From positions 1-6,787 of the forward strand of contig JABDMQ010000095.1 of NCBI GenBank assembly GCA_013001365.1: a stretch of DNA of 6,787 nt, in the 5' to 3' direction. Made by a program: the position numbers and the translations under genes. This document shows positions 1 through 6,335 of the stretch, one piece after another; within the stretch, counting starts at the first letter, position 1; each line of letters starts with the position of its first letter. Below the pieces are notes generated by a model. That model was not told where the DNA came from and did not search any database. It was given only the letters and a program-made list of their open reading frames with translations. The DNA comes from Flavobacteriaceae bacterium. GTDB lineage: Bacteria > Bacteroidota > Bacteroidia > Flavobacteriales > Flavobacteriaceae.

Positions 1-177
1 GTCATAGACCTGTCAAAAGCACATGGAGCGAGTAGCCTATGGCTTGGTGTCTGGGAAAAGAACTTAAAAGCCATTGAATTCTATAAACGACATGGATTCA
101 CGAAATTTGGAGAACATCCTTATTTAATTGGAGAGGACGAACAATATGATTGGATGATGAGATTAGATCTTGTTTAA
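1..177 (+). CDS. GNAT-family N-acetyltransferase, PaiA-like (C-terminal part)
   Basis: This is the 3' end of a plus-strand gene cut by the left edge of the window. Frame 1 is open from base 1 to a TAA at 175-177 and gives 58 residues. The segment LWLGVWEKNLKAIEFYKRHG followed by F is the typical last acetyl-CoA-binding region of GNAT enzymes, with an N..A..FY...GF pattern. The tail, with its YDWMM-R-DL ending, resembles PaiA-type polyamine and small-amine acetyltransferases, whose usual length is about 170 residues. The catalytic core and the start lie outside the window, so the substrate cannot be judged. The family call is strong and the PaiA resemblance is from memory of the family pattern. 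Its last 15 bases overlap the 3' end of the convergent aminotransferase gene, leaving no room for a separate terminator between them. Confidence 0.85.
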   Translation, partial: VIDLSKAHGASSLWLGVWEKNLKAIEFYKRHGFTKFGEHPYLIGEDEQYDWMMRLDLV

Positions 178-1305
178 AATTTCTGCTCCTTTTTTCAAGG
201 TTTCGTCTGACTTGGCAAAACAGAATCTCAAGACTTTCTCATCCAATCCCTGATCATTGAAAACGGAAACAGGAATGGATGCCAAGCCATTTTCGATGGT
301 TAGCCTCTTGGCATATTCGATATCTGAATCTTGTGAAATATTGGAATAATCAAGGATTTGAAAATAGGTTCCTTTTGAGGGCTGTACGCCGAATCTTGAT
401 GAATCTATTAACTTCAAGAACAAATCCCTTTTTTCCTGGAAGAATACTGATAATTCTTGATAATGGGAAGGCTCTTTCAGATATTCTGTCAATGCCACTT
501 GAACAGGGTGGTTAACGGAAAACACATTGAATTGATGCACTTTCCGGAATTCTGTCATCAGGTCTTTTGGCGCGCAAGCATATCCCATTTTCCATCCTGT
601 ATTATGAAATACCTTGCCAAATGAAGCTGTAATGAAACTTCGGGATTTCAAGTCCGAGAATAAACAGATGCTTTGGTGTTCATCACCATCAAAGACTATG
701 TGTTCGTATACTTCATCACTTAAAACGATGATATTGGTTCCTTTGGTTAATTCCTGTAACTCAAGCATATCATGTTGAGAAAAAATCGTTCCGCTAGGAT
801 TCATTGGTGTATTAATGATGATCATCTTGGTCCTTGAGGAAATCTTTGACTTTATTTCTTCCCAATTCACCTTATAATCAGGCTTAGACAATTGTATGGA
901 AATTGCCTTTCCGCCGTTAAGCTCAACCGCTGGAATATAACAATCATACGCAGGACGAAATACAATGACCTCATCGTTGGGCTTAATAAAAGCAGTTATT
1001 GCCGTGAAAATAGCTTGAGTTGCACCTGCAGTTATCGTAATCTCGGATTCAGGATGATATGATGAATTATAAAGCGAATCGTATTTATTCCCAATTGTTT
1101 CCCTCAATGATAGCAGTCCAGGCATCGGAGCATATTGATTGTGACCAGAATCCATTGCTTTACTCACAAGATCAATCAGTTTTTGATCGCATTTAAAATC
1201 AGGAAACCCTTGCGCTAGATTTATGGCATTATGGGTGTTTGCCAAAGAGCTCATGACAGCAAAAATAGTAGTGCCTACATTGGGGAGTTTAGATGGATGT
1301 TGCAT
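163..1305 (-). CDS. Methionine-type aminotransferase, PLP fold type I
   Basis: This 380-residue protein is a cytosolic class I/II aminotransferase, closest by its motifs to the methionine / kynurenine-oxoglutarate group (E. coli YbdL type, about 386 residues). That group moves the amino group of methionine and aromatic or similar amino acids to a 2-oxo acid. Visible landmarks in order are: the N-terminal LPNVGTTIF signature (residues 7-15), NLAQGFPDF (29-37), the GATQAIF phosphate-site loop (94-100), NTPMNPSG (165-172), SDEVYEH (196-202) with the pyridine-N aspartate Asp197 and Tyr200, the SFGK segment with Schiff-base Lys231 inside SFGKVFHNTGWKMGY, and LRFCFAK with the carboxylate-binding Arg360. 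The ATG at 1305 is favoured because the family signature begins seven residues later. It starts 71 bases after sdhB on the same strand, but a terminator-like hairpin lies between them. I found no convincing promoter of its own. Its 3' end overlaps the convergent acetyltransferase gene by 15 bases. Exact substrate preference is inferred. Confidence 0.92.
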   Translation of the reverse strand: MQHPSKLPNVGTTIFAVMSSLANTHNAINLAQGFPDFKCDQKLIDLVSKAMDSGHNQYAPMPGLLSLRETIGNKYDSLYNSSYHPESEITITAGATQAIFTAITAFIKPNDEVIVFRPAYDCYIPAVELNGGKAISIQLSKPDYKVNWEEIKSKISSRTKMIIINTPMNPSGTIFSQHDMLELQELTKGTNIIVLSDEVYEHIVFDGDEHQSICLFSDLKSRSFITASFGKVFHNTGWKMGYACAPKDLMTEFRKVHQFNVFSVNHPVQVALTEYLKEPSHYQELSVFFQEKRDLFLKLIDSSRFGVQPSKGTYFQILDYSNISQDSDIEYAKRLTIENGLASIPVSVFNDQGLDEKVLRFCFAKSDETLKKGAEILNKI

Positions 1306-1310
1306 TCTAT

Positions 1311-1344
1311 AAAATTAAAAAATCCCAAGCAGATGCTCAGGATT
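1311..1344 (-). terminator. Rho-independent terminator candidate after sdhB
   Basis: Read on the minus strand, AATCCTGAGCA (1344-1334) pairs with TGCTTGGGATT (1331-1321). This gives 10 stem pairs, two of them G-T wobbles, closing an ATCT tetraloop. A run of six T (1322-1317) follows, then AATTTT. That is the standard layout of an intrinsic terminator, and it begins 32 bases after the sdhB stop, so it plausibly ends the sdhCAB transcript. It finishes only about 11 bases before the start codon of the downstream aminotransferase, so it could also act as a leader hairpin or attenuator for that gene. The pairing is read directly from the sequence; the function is inferred. Confidence 0.72.
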
Positions 1345-1376
1345 CTATTAGTTATATTATTGCCTTTAGAAGAGAT

Positions 1377-2123
1377 TCAACCTTTAAGATTGGCCTTTAA
1401 GTATTCTCTATTCATCCTTGCAATGTTCTCTAAAGAGATACCTTTTGGGCATTCGACTTCGCAAGCTCCAGTATTGGTGCAGTTTCCAAAGCCTTCCTCG
1501 TCCATTTGCTTTACCATGTTCATGACACGATCTGCAGCTTCAACTTGGCCTTGCGGCAGTAAAGCATATTGTGACACCTTGGCGCCAACGAATAGCATGG
1601 CCGATGAGTTCTTGCATGATGCTACACAGGCACCACATCCTATGCATGTAGCCGCATCCATGGCCGTGTCTGCGGCATGTTTGGATATAAGTATATTATT
1701 GGCATCTTGAGTATTTCCCGATGTATTGACAGAAATGAATCCACCTGCTTGTTGAATCCTGTCGAAAGCAGATCGATCAACGACCAAATCCTTGATGACC
1801 GGAAAAGCTTTGGCACGCCAAGGCTCGATATAAATGGTATCTCCATCACTGAAACTGCGCATATGTAACTGGCAAACTGTGATTTCTCTATCCGGCCCAT
1901 GAGCCCTCCCATTGATATACATGGAGCACATACCACAAATTCCTTCTCTACAATCGTGATCAAACGCAATTGGGTCTTGGTCTTTATCAATCAGTTGCTG
2001 ATTCAAGACATCCAGCATCTCGAGAAAAGACATGTCTGGAGAAATATCATCTAGTTGGTAATCTACGATCTTGCCTCTGTCTTTTGCATCTTTCTGACGC
2101 CATATTTTCAAGGTTAATTTCAT
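1377..2123 (-). CDS. sdhB: Succinate dehydrogenase iron-sulfur subunit
   Basis: This 248-residue subunit carries electrons from the flavoprotein to the membrane quinone site through three Fe-S clusters. An N-terminal ferredoxin-like domain holds the [2Fe-2S] ligands Cys58, Cys63, Cys66 and Cys84 (CREGICGMCSMYINGR region). The C-terminal helical domain has CIGCGACVASC at 160-170 and a second group at Cys215, Cys221 and Cys225-Pro. By analogy with E. coli SdhB, Cys160, Cys163, Cys166 and Cys225 bind [4Fe-4S], and Cys170, Cys215 and Cys221 bind [3Fe-4S]. All eleven ligands are present, so the protein should be functional. Length is normal for the menaquinone-type (Bacillus/Bacteroidota) branch. 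It starts 7 bases after the sdhA TAG stop, so it is translated from the same message, and it is the last gene before a terminator candidate. Confidence 0.97.
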   Translation of the reverse strand: MKLTLKIWRQKDAKDRGKIVDYQLDDISPDMSFLEMLDVLNQQLIDKDQDPIAFDHDCREGICGMCSMYINGRAHGPDREITVCQLHMRSFSDGDTIYIEPWRAKAFPVIKDLVVDRSAFDRIQQAGGFISVNTSGNTQDANNILISKHAADTAMDAATCIGCGACVASCKNSSAMLFVGAKVSQYALLPQGQVEAADRVMNMVKQMDEEGFGNCTNTGACEVECPKGISLENIARMNREYLKANLKG

Positions 2124-2126
2124 AAT

Positions 2127-2132
2127 CTTCCT
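2127..2132 (-). promoter_or_regulatory. Shine-Dalgarno-like AGGAAG before sdhB
   Basis: The minus strand reads AGGAAG overlapping the sdhA TAG stop codon, followed by ATT and the sdhB ATG. It is the only purine-rich SD-like sequence I see before a start in this window. Bacteroidota genes generally do not depend on SD pairing, so it may be accidental. It could instead help translation pass from sdhA to sdhB. Confidence 0.35.
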
Positions 2133-4131
2133 ATTTATAGCTTCTTTCTTTTACTTCTATATTTTCATAAACCAATTCCTCTTTATGCAAAACTGCATCT
2201 TTTGGTTCTCCTTTATACTCCCATGCGGAAACATACTGGAATTCTTTCCGTCGCTTTGCTTCTCCCTCTGGTGTTTGGTGCTCTTCCCTGAAATGTCCTC
2301 CACAAGATTCTTCACGTTGTAACGCATCCTTGGCAAATAATTCTCCAAGTTCCAAAAAGTCTGCAACACGACCAGCCTTGGCCAATTCTTCGTTGAATTC
2401 ATTCGCTGTGCCTGGCACCTTGACATCTTTCCAGAATTCTTCTCTCAAAGCAGCGATTTCTTCTATAGCTTCCTTTAAGTCCTTTTCATTACGAGACATT
2501 CCACATTTATTCCACATAATCTTACCTAGTCGTTTATGGAAATGGTCTACGGAATATTTCCCGTTATTGTTTATCAGTTTATCAAGGCGATCCTTGACAT
2601 TGTTCTCTGCTTCATCAAACTCCTGGGAATCAACAGATATTGGTCCAGTCCTAATATCATCAGATAAGTAATCGCCAATGGTATAAGGCAGGACAAAATA
2701 ACCATCTGCCAATCCCTGCATCAAAGCAGACGCTCCTAATCTGTTCGCACCATGGTCTGAGAAATTTGCTTCTCCAATACAATATAAACCTGGTACCGTA
2801 GTCATGAGATTATAATCAACCCAAACTCCACCCATGGTATAATGAACGGCTGGATAGATCATCATAGGTGTTTCGTATGGATTCTGGTCAACGATCTTCT
2901 CATACATCTGGAAGAGGTTGCCATATTTAGCTTTGATAATTTCCTTGCCTAACTTATTGATTAATGCACTGTCATCTTCATCCAATCCTTTAACATGTGC
3001 CTGCTCTTTGCCATATCTTTTTATAGCATCAGCAAAATCCAAATAAACTGCTTCTCCTGTTTTGTTGACACCATAGCCCGCATCGCATCGCTCTTTAGCT
3101 GCACGTGATGCCACATCACGTGGGACAAGATTTCCAAAAGCAGGATATCTACGTTCCAAATAATAGTCTCTATCTTCTTCGGCTAGGTTGGTCGGCTTTA
3201 ATTTGCCTTCACGTATGGCCTCTACATCTTTTTTGTGTTTTGGTACCCAAATACGACCATCGTTCCTCAGTGATTCTGACATCAAAGTCAACTTTGATTG
3301 ATGATCTCCAGAAACCGGAATACATGTTGGGTGAATTTGCGTGTAACAAGGATTTGCGAAGAAGGCACCACGCTTATGGGCTTTCCAAGCTGCGGTGACA
3401 TTACTTCCCATGGCATAGGTAGACAAATAGAAGGCATTTCCATAGCCACCTGTACCAAGTACAACAGCATGAGCCGAATGTCTTTCAATCTCACCTGTCA
3501 CCAAATTCCTTGCTATGATTCCTCTTGCCTTTCCATCCACTATGACTACATCAAGCATCTCATGTCGGTTGTACATCTTGATCTTGCCTCGACCGATCTG
3601 TCGGTTCATGGCAGAGTAAGCTCCTAATAATAATTGTTGTCCTGTTTGACCCTTTGCATAAAAAGTCCTTGATACCAAAACGCCACCAAAAGACCTGTTA
3701 TCAAGCAAACCACCATAGTCCCTTGCAAAAGGAACACCTTGGGCAACACATTGATCGATTATATTAACAGAAACTTCGGCTAAACGGTGCACGTTAGCTT
3801 CTCGTGATCGATAATCACCACCTTTTACAGTGTCATAGAACAATCTGTATGTTGAGTCGCCATCACCTTGATAGTTCTTCGCAGCATTAACACCTCCTTG
3901 TGCTGCAATGGAGTGAGCCCTTCTTGGTGAATCCTGAAAACAAAATGCTTTAACGTTATAACCCAGTTCAGCTAATGTCGCAGACGCAGACCCTCCTGCC
4001 AAACCTGTACCTACCACAATGACATCGATCAATCGCTTGTTGGCCGGATTGACCAAGTTGATCTTGTCTTTATAAGTTGTCCATTTATCTTTTAATGGCC
4101 CTTCTGGTGTCCTAGAATCTAGTTTAGACAT
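2131..4131 (-). CDS. sdhA: Succinate dehydrogenase flavoprotein subunit
   Basis: This 666-residue catalytic subunit oxidises succinate to fumarate and passes electrons through FAD to SdhB on the cytoplasmic side of the inner membrane. The Rossmann dinucleotide motif GTGLAGG lies at 41-47 and the covalent FAD site RAHSIAAQGG at 71-80, with His73 as the flavin-linked histidine. Active-site landmarks are HPT at 267-269, Glu286 in SESLRNDGR, Arg338 in PRDVASR (the likely proton-transfer arginine), His430 in PAVHYTMGG, and the FAD/substrate segment EANFSDHGANRLG (454-466, with Arg464). The length of about 665 and the long C-terminal helical region fit the menaquinone-linked Bacteroidota enzymes, which are longer than the roughly 590-residue E. 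coli SdhA. The start at 4131 lies 10 bases after the sdhC stop. Fumarate reductases of this branch share these motifs, but the gene order and aerobic-type context favour succinate oxidation. Confidence 0.97.
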   Translation of the reverse strand: MSKLDSRTPEGPLKDKWTTYKDKINLVNPANKRLIDVIVVGTGLAGGSASATLAELGYNVKAFCFQDSPRRAHSIAAQGGVNAAKNYQGDGDSTYRLFYDTVKGGDYRSREANVHRLAEVSVNIIDQCVAQGVPFARDYGGLLDNRSFGGVLVSRTFYAKGQTGQQLLLGAYSAMNRQIGRGKIKMYNRHEMLDVVIVDGKARGIIARNLVTGEIERHSAHAVVLGTGGYGNAFYLSTYAMGSNVTAAWKAHKRGAFFANPCYTQIHPTCIPVSGDHQSKLTLMSESLRNDGRIWVPKHKKDVEAIREGKLKPTNLAEEDRDYYLERRYPAFGNLVPRDVASRAAKERCDAGYGVNKTGEAVYLDFADAIKRYGKEQAHVKGLDEDDSALINKLGKEIIKAKYGNLFQMYEKIVDQNPYETPMMIYPAVHYTMGGVWVDYNLMTTVPGLYCIGEANFSDHGANRLGASALMQGLADGYFVLPYTIGDYLSDDIRTGPISVDSQEFDEAENNVKDRLDKLINNNGKYSVDHFHKRLGKIMWNKCGMSRNEKDLKEAIEEIAALREEFWKDVKVPGTANEFNEELAKAGRVADFLELGELFAKDALQREESCGGHFREEHQTPEGEAKRRKEFQYVSAWEYKGEPKDAVLHKEELVYENIEVKERSYK

Positions 4132-4141
4132 AATGTTTTAT

Positions 4142-4828
4142 TTAATGTGTAAAGTGATGGTATAATGCAATGAAAATGAATACTGCTGGAATACCTATGG
4201 AATAGACTTTACCGAACCCTTTCAAGCTTTTGGTATATTTGTTATTTGCTCCTAACGACTGAAATGCTGAATTGAAACCATGCAACAAGTGCATCGCCAA
4301 GAGAACAAAAGAAACAGTGTAAATTGAAACTCTTAAAGGGCTTACGAACTTCTCTCGTAATTCTTCATAATAGCGGAAACCAGAGTCGGCGTTATTTGGA
4401 TCCATAAGACCACTCATATCACCATCGATATATTTAACGGTCATTTCATGAACCCAGAAATCGTAAAAATGAAGTGCTAAAAATGCTAGTATGACCACGC
4501 CGCTAAGTAACATGTTCCGGCTCATCCAAGTCGAGTTGCCCGAAGGTGAATTCTTGGAATAACGAACACTTCGCGATGCCTTGTTCTTGAACTCCAGGAT
4601 AAACCCCATGATAAAGTGAAACACAACACCGAAAATAAGTATGGGTTGCATTACTCCTTGCACCAATGGGTTGGTTCCCATGAAGTGAGACATTTTATTG
4701 AAAAGCTCTTCACTAAATACTGAAGTGAAGTTTATGGAAACGTGCATTACTAAAAAAATCATTAGGAAAAATGCCGAAAGGGCCATGGCGAACTTTCTGC
4801 CAATCGAAGAGTTGAAGATTCCACTCAT
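4142..4828 (-). CDS. sdhC: Succinate dehydrogenase cytochrome b subunit (di-heme, five-helix anchor)
   Basis: This 228-residue integral membrane protein anchors SdhAB and carries electrons across two b hemes to menaquinone. It is the single large anchor of type-B complex II (b558 family), so no separate sdhD is needed. Hydrophobic segments lie at about 13-33, 58-79, 106-125, 165-186 and 208-225. Histidines fall one per helix in the first four: His29, His71, His120 and His180 (His183 is an alternative for the last). This matches the four heme ligands known in B. subtilis SdhC (28, 70, 113, 155) and W. succinogenes FrdC. A polar loop of about 40 residues (126-164) separates helices three and four. 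The ATG at 4828 gives the usual short cytoplasmic N-terminus before helix one. It is the first gene of the operon, directly behind a clear Bacteroidota promoter. Confidence 0.95.
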   Translation of the reverse strand: MSGIFNSSIGRKFAMALSAFFLMIFLVMHVSINFTSVFSEELFNKMSHFMGTNPLVQGVMQPILIFGVVFHFIMGFILEFKNKASRSVRYSKNSPSGNSTWMSRNMLLSGVVILAFLALHFYDFWVHEMTVKYIDGDMSGLMDPNNADSGFRYYEELREKFVSPLRVSIYTVSFVLLAMHLLHGFNSAFQSLGANNKYTKSLKGFGKVYSIGIPAVFIFIALYHHFTH

Positions 4829-4856
4829 TATTAATTATGATTAATTAGAACTAGAA

Positions 4857-4888
4857 CAAAAATACTGCATAGACGCTTCTTTAACAAA
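4857..4888 (-). promoter_or_regulatory. Predicted sdhCAB promoter
   Basis: On the minus strand TATTTTTG (4864-4857) matches the Bacteroidota -7 consensus TAnnTTTG exactly. TTTG (4888-4885) lies 20 bases upstream and serves as the -33 element. Transcription would begin near 4850, leaving a leader of about 22 AT-rich bases before the sdhC ATG with no Shine-Dalgarno sequence. Both boxes and their spacing are seen directly; promoter activity is inferred. Confidence 0.72.
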
Positions 4889-4933
4889 CAATAATGGGTC
4901 ATTGCAGGCTATTTAGAATAGATTTAAGTTAAC

Positions 4934-4968
4934 CTTAGCATTCTTGTTTAACAGAACCAATAGCTAAG
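4934..4968 (-). repeat. Inverted repeat upstream of the sdhCAB promoter
   Basis: CTTAGC and GCTAAG arms (4963-4968 and 4934-4939) form a perfect 6-base inverted repeat. A nested TTCT/AGAA pair (4953-4956 and 4941-4944) lies inside it around a GTTAAAC core. It sits 46 bases upstream of the -33 box and 34 bases downstream of the barrel-gene stop. It could be a regulator site for sdh, or a 3' hairpin of the barrel transcript. There is no T-run after it, so it is not a canonical terminator. Confidence 0.35.
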
Positions 4969-4982
4969 TATATTTCAGGTAG

Positions 4983-4999
4983 TTTTTGTTAAACAAAAA
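4983..4999 (-). repeat. AT-rich palindrome just after the barrel gene
   Basis: TTTTTGTT and AACAAAAA arms flank a single central base, two bases beyond the stop codon of the barrel gene. The stem is perfect, but it is almost entirely A-T and leaves little room for a loop. It may act as a weak terminator or 3' stabiliser. The repeat is certain; the role is speculative. Confidence 0.35.
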
Positions 5000-5001
5000 A
5001 A

Positions 5002-6237
5002 TCAAAAATTAAACCTTGGATTAACAATGCTATTGTAAATAGAGCCAAACGAATAGCTAAATCCTAAGCTTATGAAATAGTTATATCCAGACTGAAGTTG
5101 TTGTTGCTGTAGTAGTAGTTCCTCTAACGACAGATCGCCGGCAGGCAAATTGATCTGGTTCCTCGTTATTTCATAATTACCATTTATATTAAACGAGAAG
5201 CCCTTGAACAGACGAATATTCATGCCAAGGGAAAACTCCAGAGAATTAAGGGTGGTGTCATCCAAGAATTGATCGAATTCTATTTGAGCGAATAAATTTC
5301 CCCATTTTTCATTTATTCTTCCTCCAAGACTTAGATTATGCTCCCATAAAGTTTCCTTTTCCATCCCAAACACGGTGCGTTCGATATAATCATTGTAAAC
5401 AACGCCTATTCGGTATCCTAAGGTCAATTGTTTCTTTGCAGACTCATTGTATTTAAAGAAATTGTATTCTATGGCAGGTTTGAAATTCCAAAAGAAATCC
5501 CTGTTACTGAATGTCGAAGACCCCATACGTGCAAAAGCGCCTGTCGACCAATGATCTGATATGCTAATAACATCACTAACTCTCAGAGACTTGCTATTGT
5601 TAACAGCAATTATTTCTTCATCATCAAAATTAAAAGTAGACTTGTTTTCACTGAAACGGATATTGAAATTGAACTTGTTCTTCTCGGTAACTCGACGTGC
5701 AGACAAATTGAAGCCAAAATTACTAAATGTGCTTGCCTCCTGACCATTGAAATAGCCATTGGCTCCTACCCTAAAAACCCAATAGTTCCATGGATCAGTA
5801 TCAGCATTTTCAGTCGATTCTTCTTCTGTTGGTGCAGCAACATTAACCGTGACATCCTCAATTGTTCCTTTCTTCATCCAAAACCTTACAAGACCTAACT
5901 TTAATTGTCTCAAAACTAAATTTCGAACATCATCCCTCGTCATATCTGTATTACTAGAGAAGGATATTTTGTCGTACATTTCTGAGAAATCGTTCTTGCC
6001 AATGAACTCTACATCGTACAATCTTCCGCCATTAGCATTTCGCTGTGTTGCAAAAAACAAATGCACATCAGCGAAGTTCTGATCCCTTACGAATTCTACA
6101 TTATATAGATTTTGCCTTATGTAAGTATTATCACATGATCGGCAATCCAAGAAAACTTTTAAGTTGTCAGTATTGGTTTGTGAAAATAGAGAGGCCCAGA
6201 ACAAAAATGCAAATAGGGCAACGGTTTTCTTTATCAT
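5002..6237 (-). CDS. Outer-membrane beta-barrel protein with CxxC-bearing periplasmic N-terminal domain
   Basis: This 411-residue protein has no firm functional name. A signal peptide is clear: MIKK, a hydrophobic stretch at 5-18, and likely cleavage after Ser19-Gln20. The mature N-terminal domain (about 25-132) reads as mixed alpha/beta, with DCRSCD (31-36, a CxxC), YIRQNL (39-44), VEFVRDQNFADVHLFF (47-62), then a glycine turn, YDVEFIG and an Arg/Leu-rich helix ending near GLVRFW (115-120). An acidic linker (137-148) follows. Residues 150-411 show repeated alternating aromatic/polar strands (NFNIRFSE, LTLGYRIGVVYND, FSFNINGNYEITRN, YFISLGFSYSFG) ending in NPRFNF, typical of a barrel of roughly a dozen strands. 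I recall similar N-terminal domains in other uncharacterised bacterial outer-membrane proteins; this is from memory. It has its own promoter candidate and is separated from sdhC by 173 bases, so a link to complex II is not supported. Confidence 0.82.
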   Translation of the reverse strand: MIKKTVALFAFLFWASLFSQTNTDNLKVFLDCRSCDNTYIRQNLYNVEFVRDQNFADVHLFFATQRNANGGRLYDVEFIGKNDFSEMYDKISFSSNTDMTRDDVRNLVLRQLKLGLVRFWMKKGTIEDVTVNVAAPTEEESTENADTDPWNYWVFRVGANGYFNGQEASTFSNFGFNLSARRVTEKNKFNFNIRFSENKSTFNFDDEEIIAVNNSKSLRVSDVISISDHWSTGAFARMGSSTFSNRDFFWNFKPAIEYNFFKYNESAKKQLTLGYRIGVVYNDYIERTVFGMEKETLWEHNLSLGGRINEKWGNLFAQIEFDQFLDDTTLNSLEFSLGMNIRLFKGFSFNINGNYEITRNQINLPAGDLSLEELLLQQQQLQSGYNYFISLGFSYSFGSIYNSIVNPRFNF

Positions 6238-6251
6238 ATCAAATTTTTGAT
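6238..6251 (-). repeat. Perfect inverted repeat touching the barrel-gene start codon
   Basis: On the minus strand ATCAAA, AA and TTTGAT lie immediately before the ATG at 6237. The 6-base arms are perfect, but the 2-base centre makes a hairpin strained; a dimeric protein site is equally possible. It occupies the place where a ribosome-binding site would be, and no Shine-Dalgarno sequence is present. Confidence 0.4.
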
Positions 6252-6257
6252 AGCTTG

Positions 6258-6276
6258 AATAACTATGTAAGTTATT
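6258..6276 (-). repeat. Hairpin at the 5' end of the barrel-gene leader
   Basis: AATAACT (6276-6270) and AGTTATT (6264-6258) are perfect 7-base arms around a 5-base loop. The hairpin starts just downstream of the predicted -7 element, so it would form at or next to the 5' end of the mRNA. It could stabilise the transcript or be an operator. All but two pairs are A-T, so its stability as RNA is modest. Confidence 0.45.
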
Positions 6277-6280
6277 TCAA

Positions 6281-6288
6281 CAAACTTA
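6281..6288 (-). promoter_or_regulatory. Predicted -7 element of the barrel-gene promoter
   Basis: TAAGTTTG on the minus strand is an exact match to the Bacteroidota TAnnTTTG element, 43 bases before the barrel-gene ATG. No clean TTTG or TTG lies at the usual -33 distance. The nearest candidate is a TTTACA (6314-6309), one of three phased copies. The weak -33 could mean activator dependence. The leader would be about 37 bases. Confidence 0.55.
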
Positions 6289-6308
6289 AACCTAACAATT
6301 CCATTTTG

Positions 6309-6335
6309 TGTAAAGAATTGTAAAAGAAATGTAAA
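6309..6335 (-). repeat. Three phased TTTACA repeats upstream of the barrel-gene promoter
   Basis: TTTACA occurs at 6335-6330, 6324-6319 and 6314-6309 on the minus strand, with spacings of 11 and 10 bases, close to one helical turn. The first copy abuts the stop codon of the BNR-repeat gene, and the last lies where a -33 box would be expected. The repeats are read directly; a role as activator or repressor sites is a guess, and chance is possible in AT-rich DNA. Confidence 0.4.

Noticed and set aside
178..200. CCTT/AAGG inverted repeat inside the end of the aminotransferase gene as a bidirectional terminator
   Set aside because: The stem is only four pairs and lies in coding sequence; no convincing stability or T-run relation in both directions.
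1306..1316. TAATTTTA just before the aminotransferase ATG as a -7 promoter box
   Set aside because: It misses the final G of TAnnTTTG, has no -33 partner at the right distance, overlaps the terminator T-run and would leave almost no leader.
1231..1710. Plus-strand open frame of 159 codons across the end of sdhB
   Set aside because: It lies antisense to sdhB and the aminotransferase start, both with complete family motifs, and its translation shows no recognisable domain. It is a shadow frame.
1640..1990. Minus-strand open frame of 116 codons in another frame of sdhB
   Set aside because: It is entirely within sdhB, which carries all Fe-S ligands in its own frame; no sign of a frameshift or dual coding.
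2330..3627. Several plus-strand open frames of about 100 codons inside sdhA
   Set aside because: They are antisense to a fully conserved sdhA, lack initiation signals and have low-complexity, cysteine- and serine-rich translations typical of shadow frames.
4142..6237. Barrel gene as an extra member of the sdh operon or complex II
   Set aside because: There are 173 bases between them with a strong separate promoter for sdhC, and the barrel is an outer-membrane protein; adjacency alone is not evidence.
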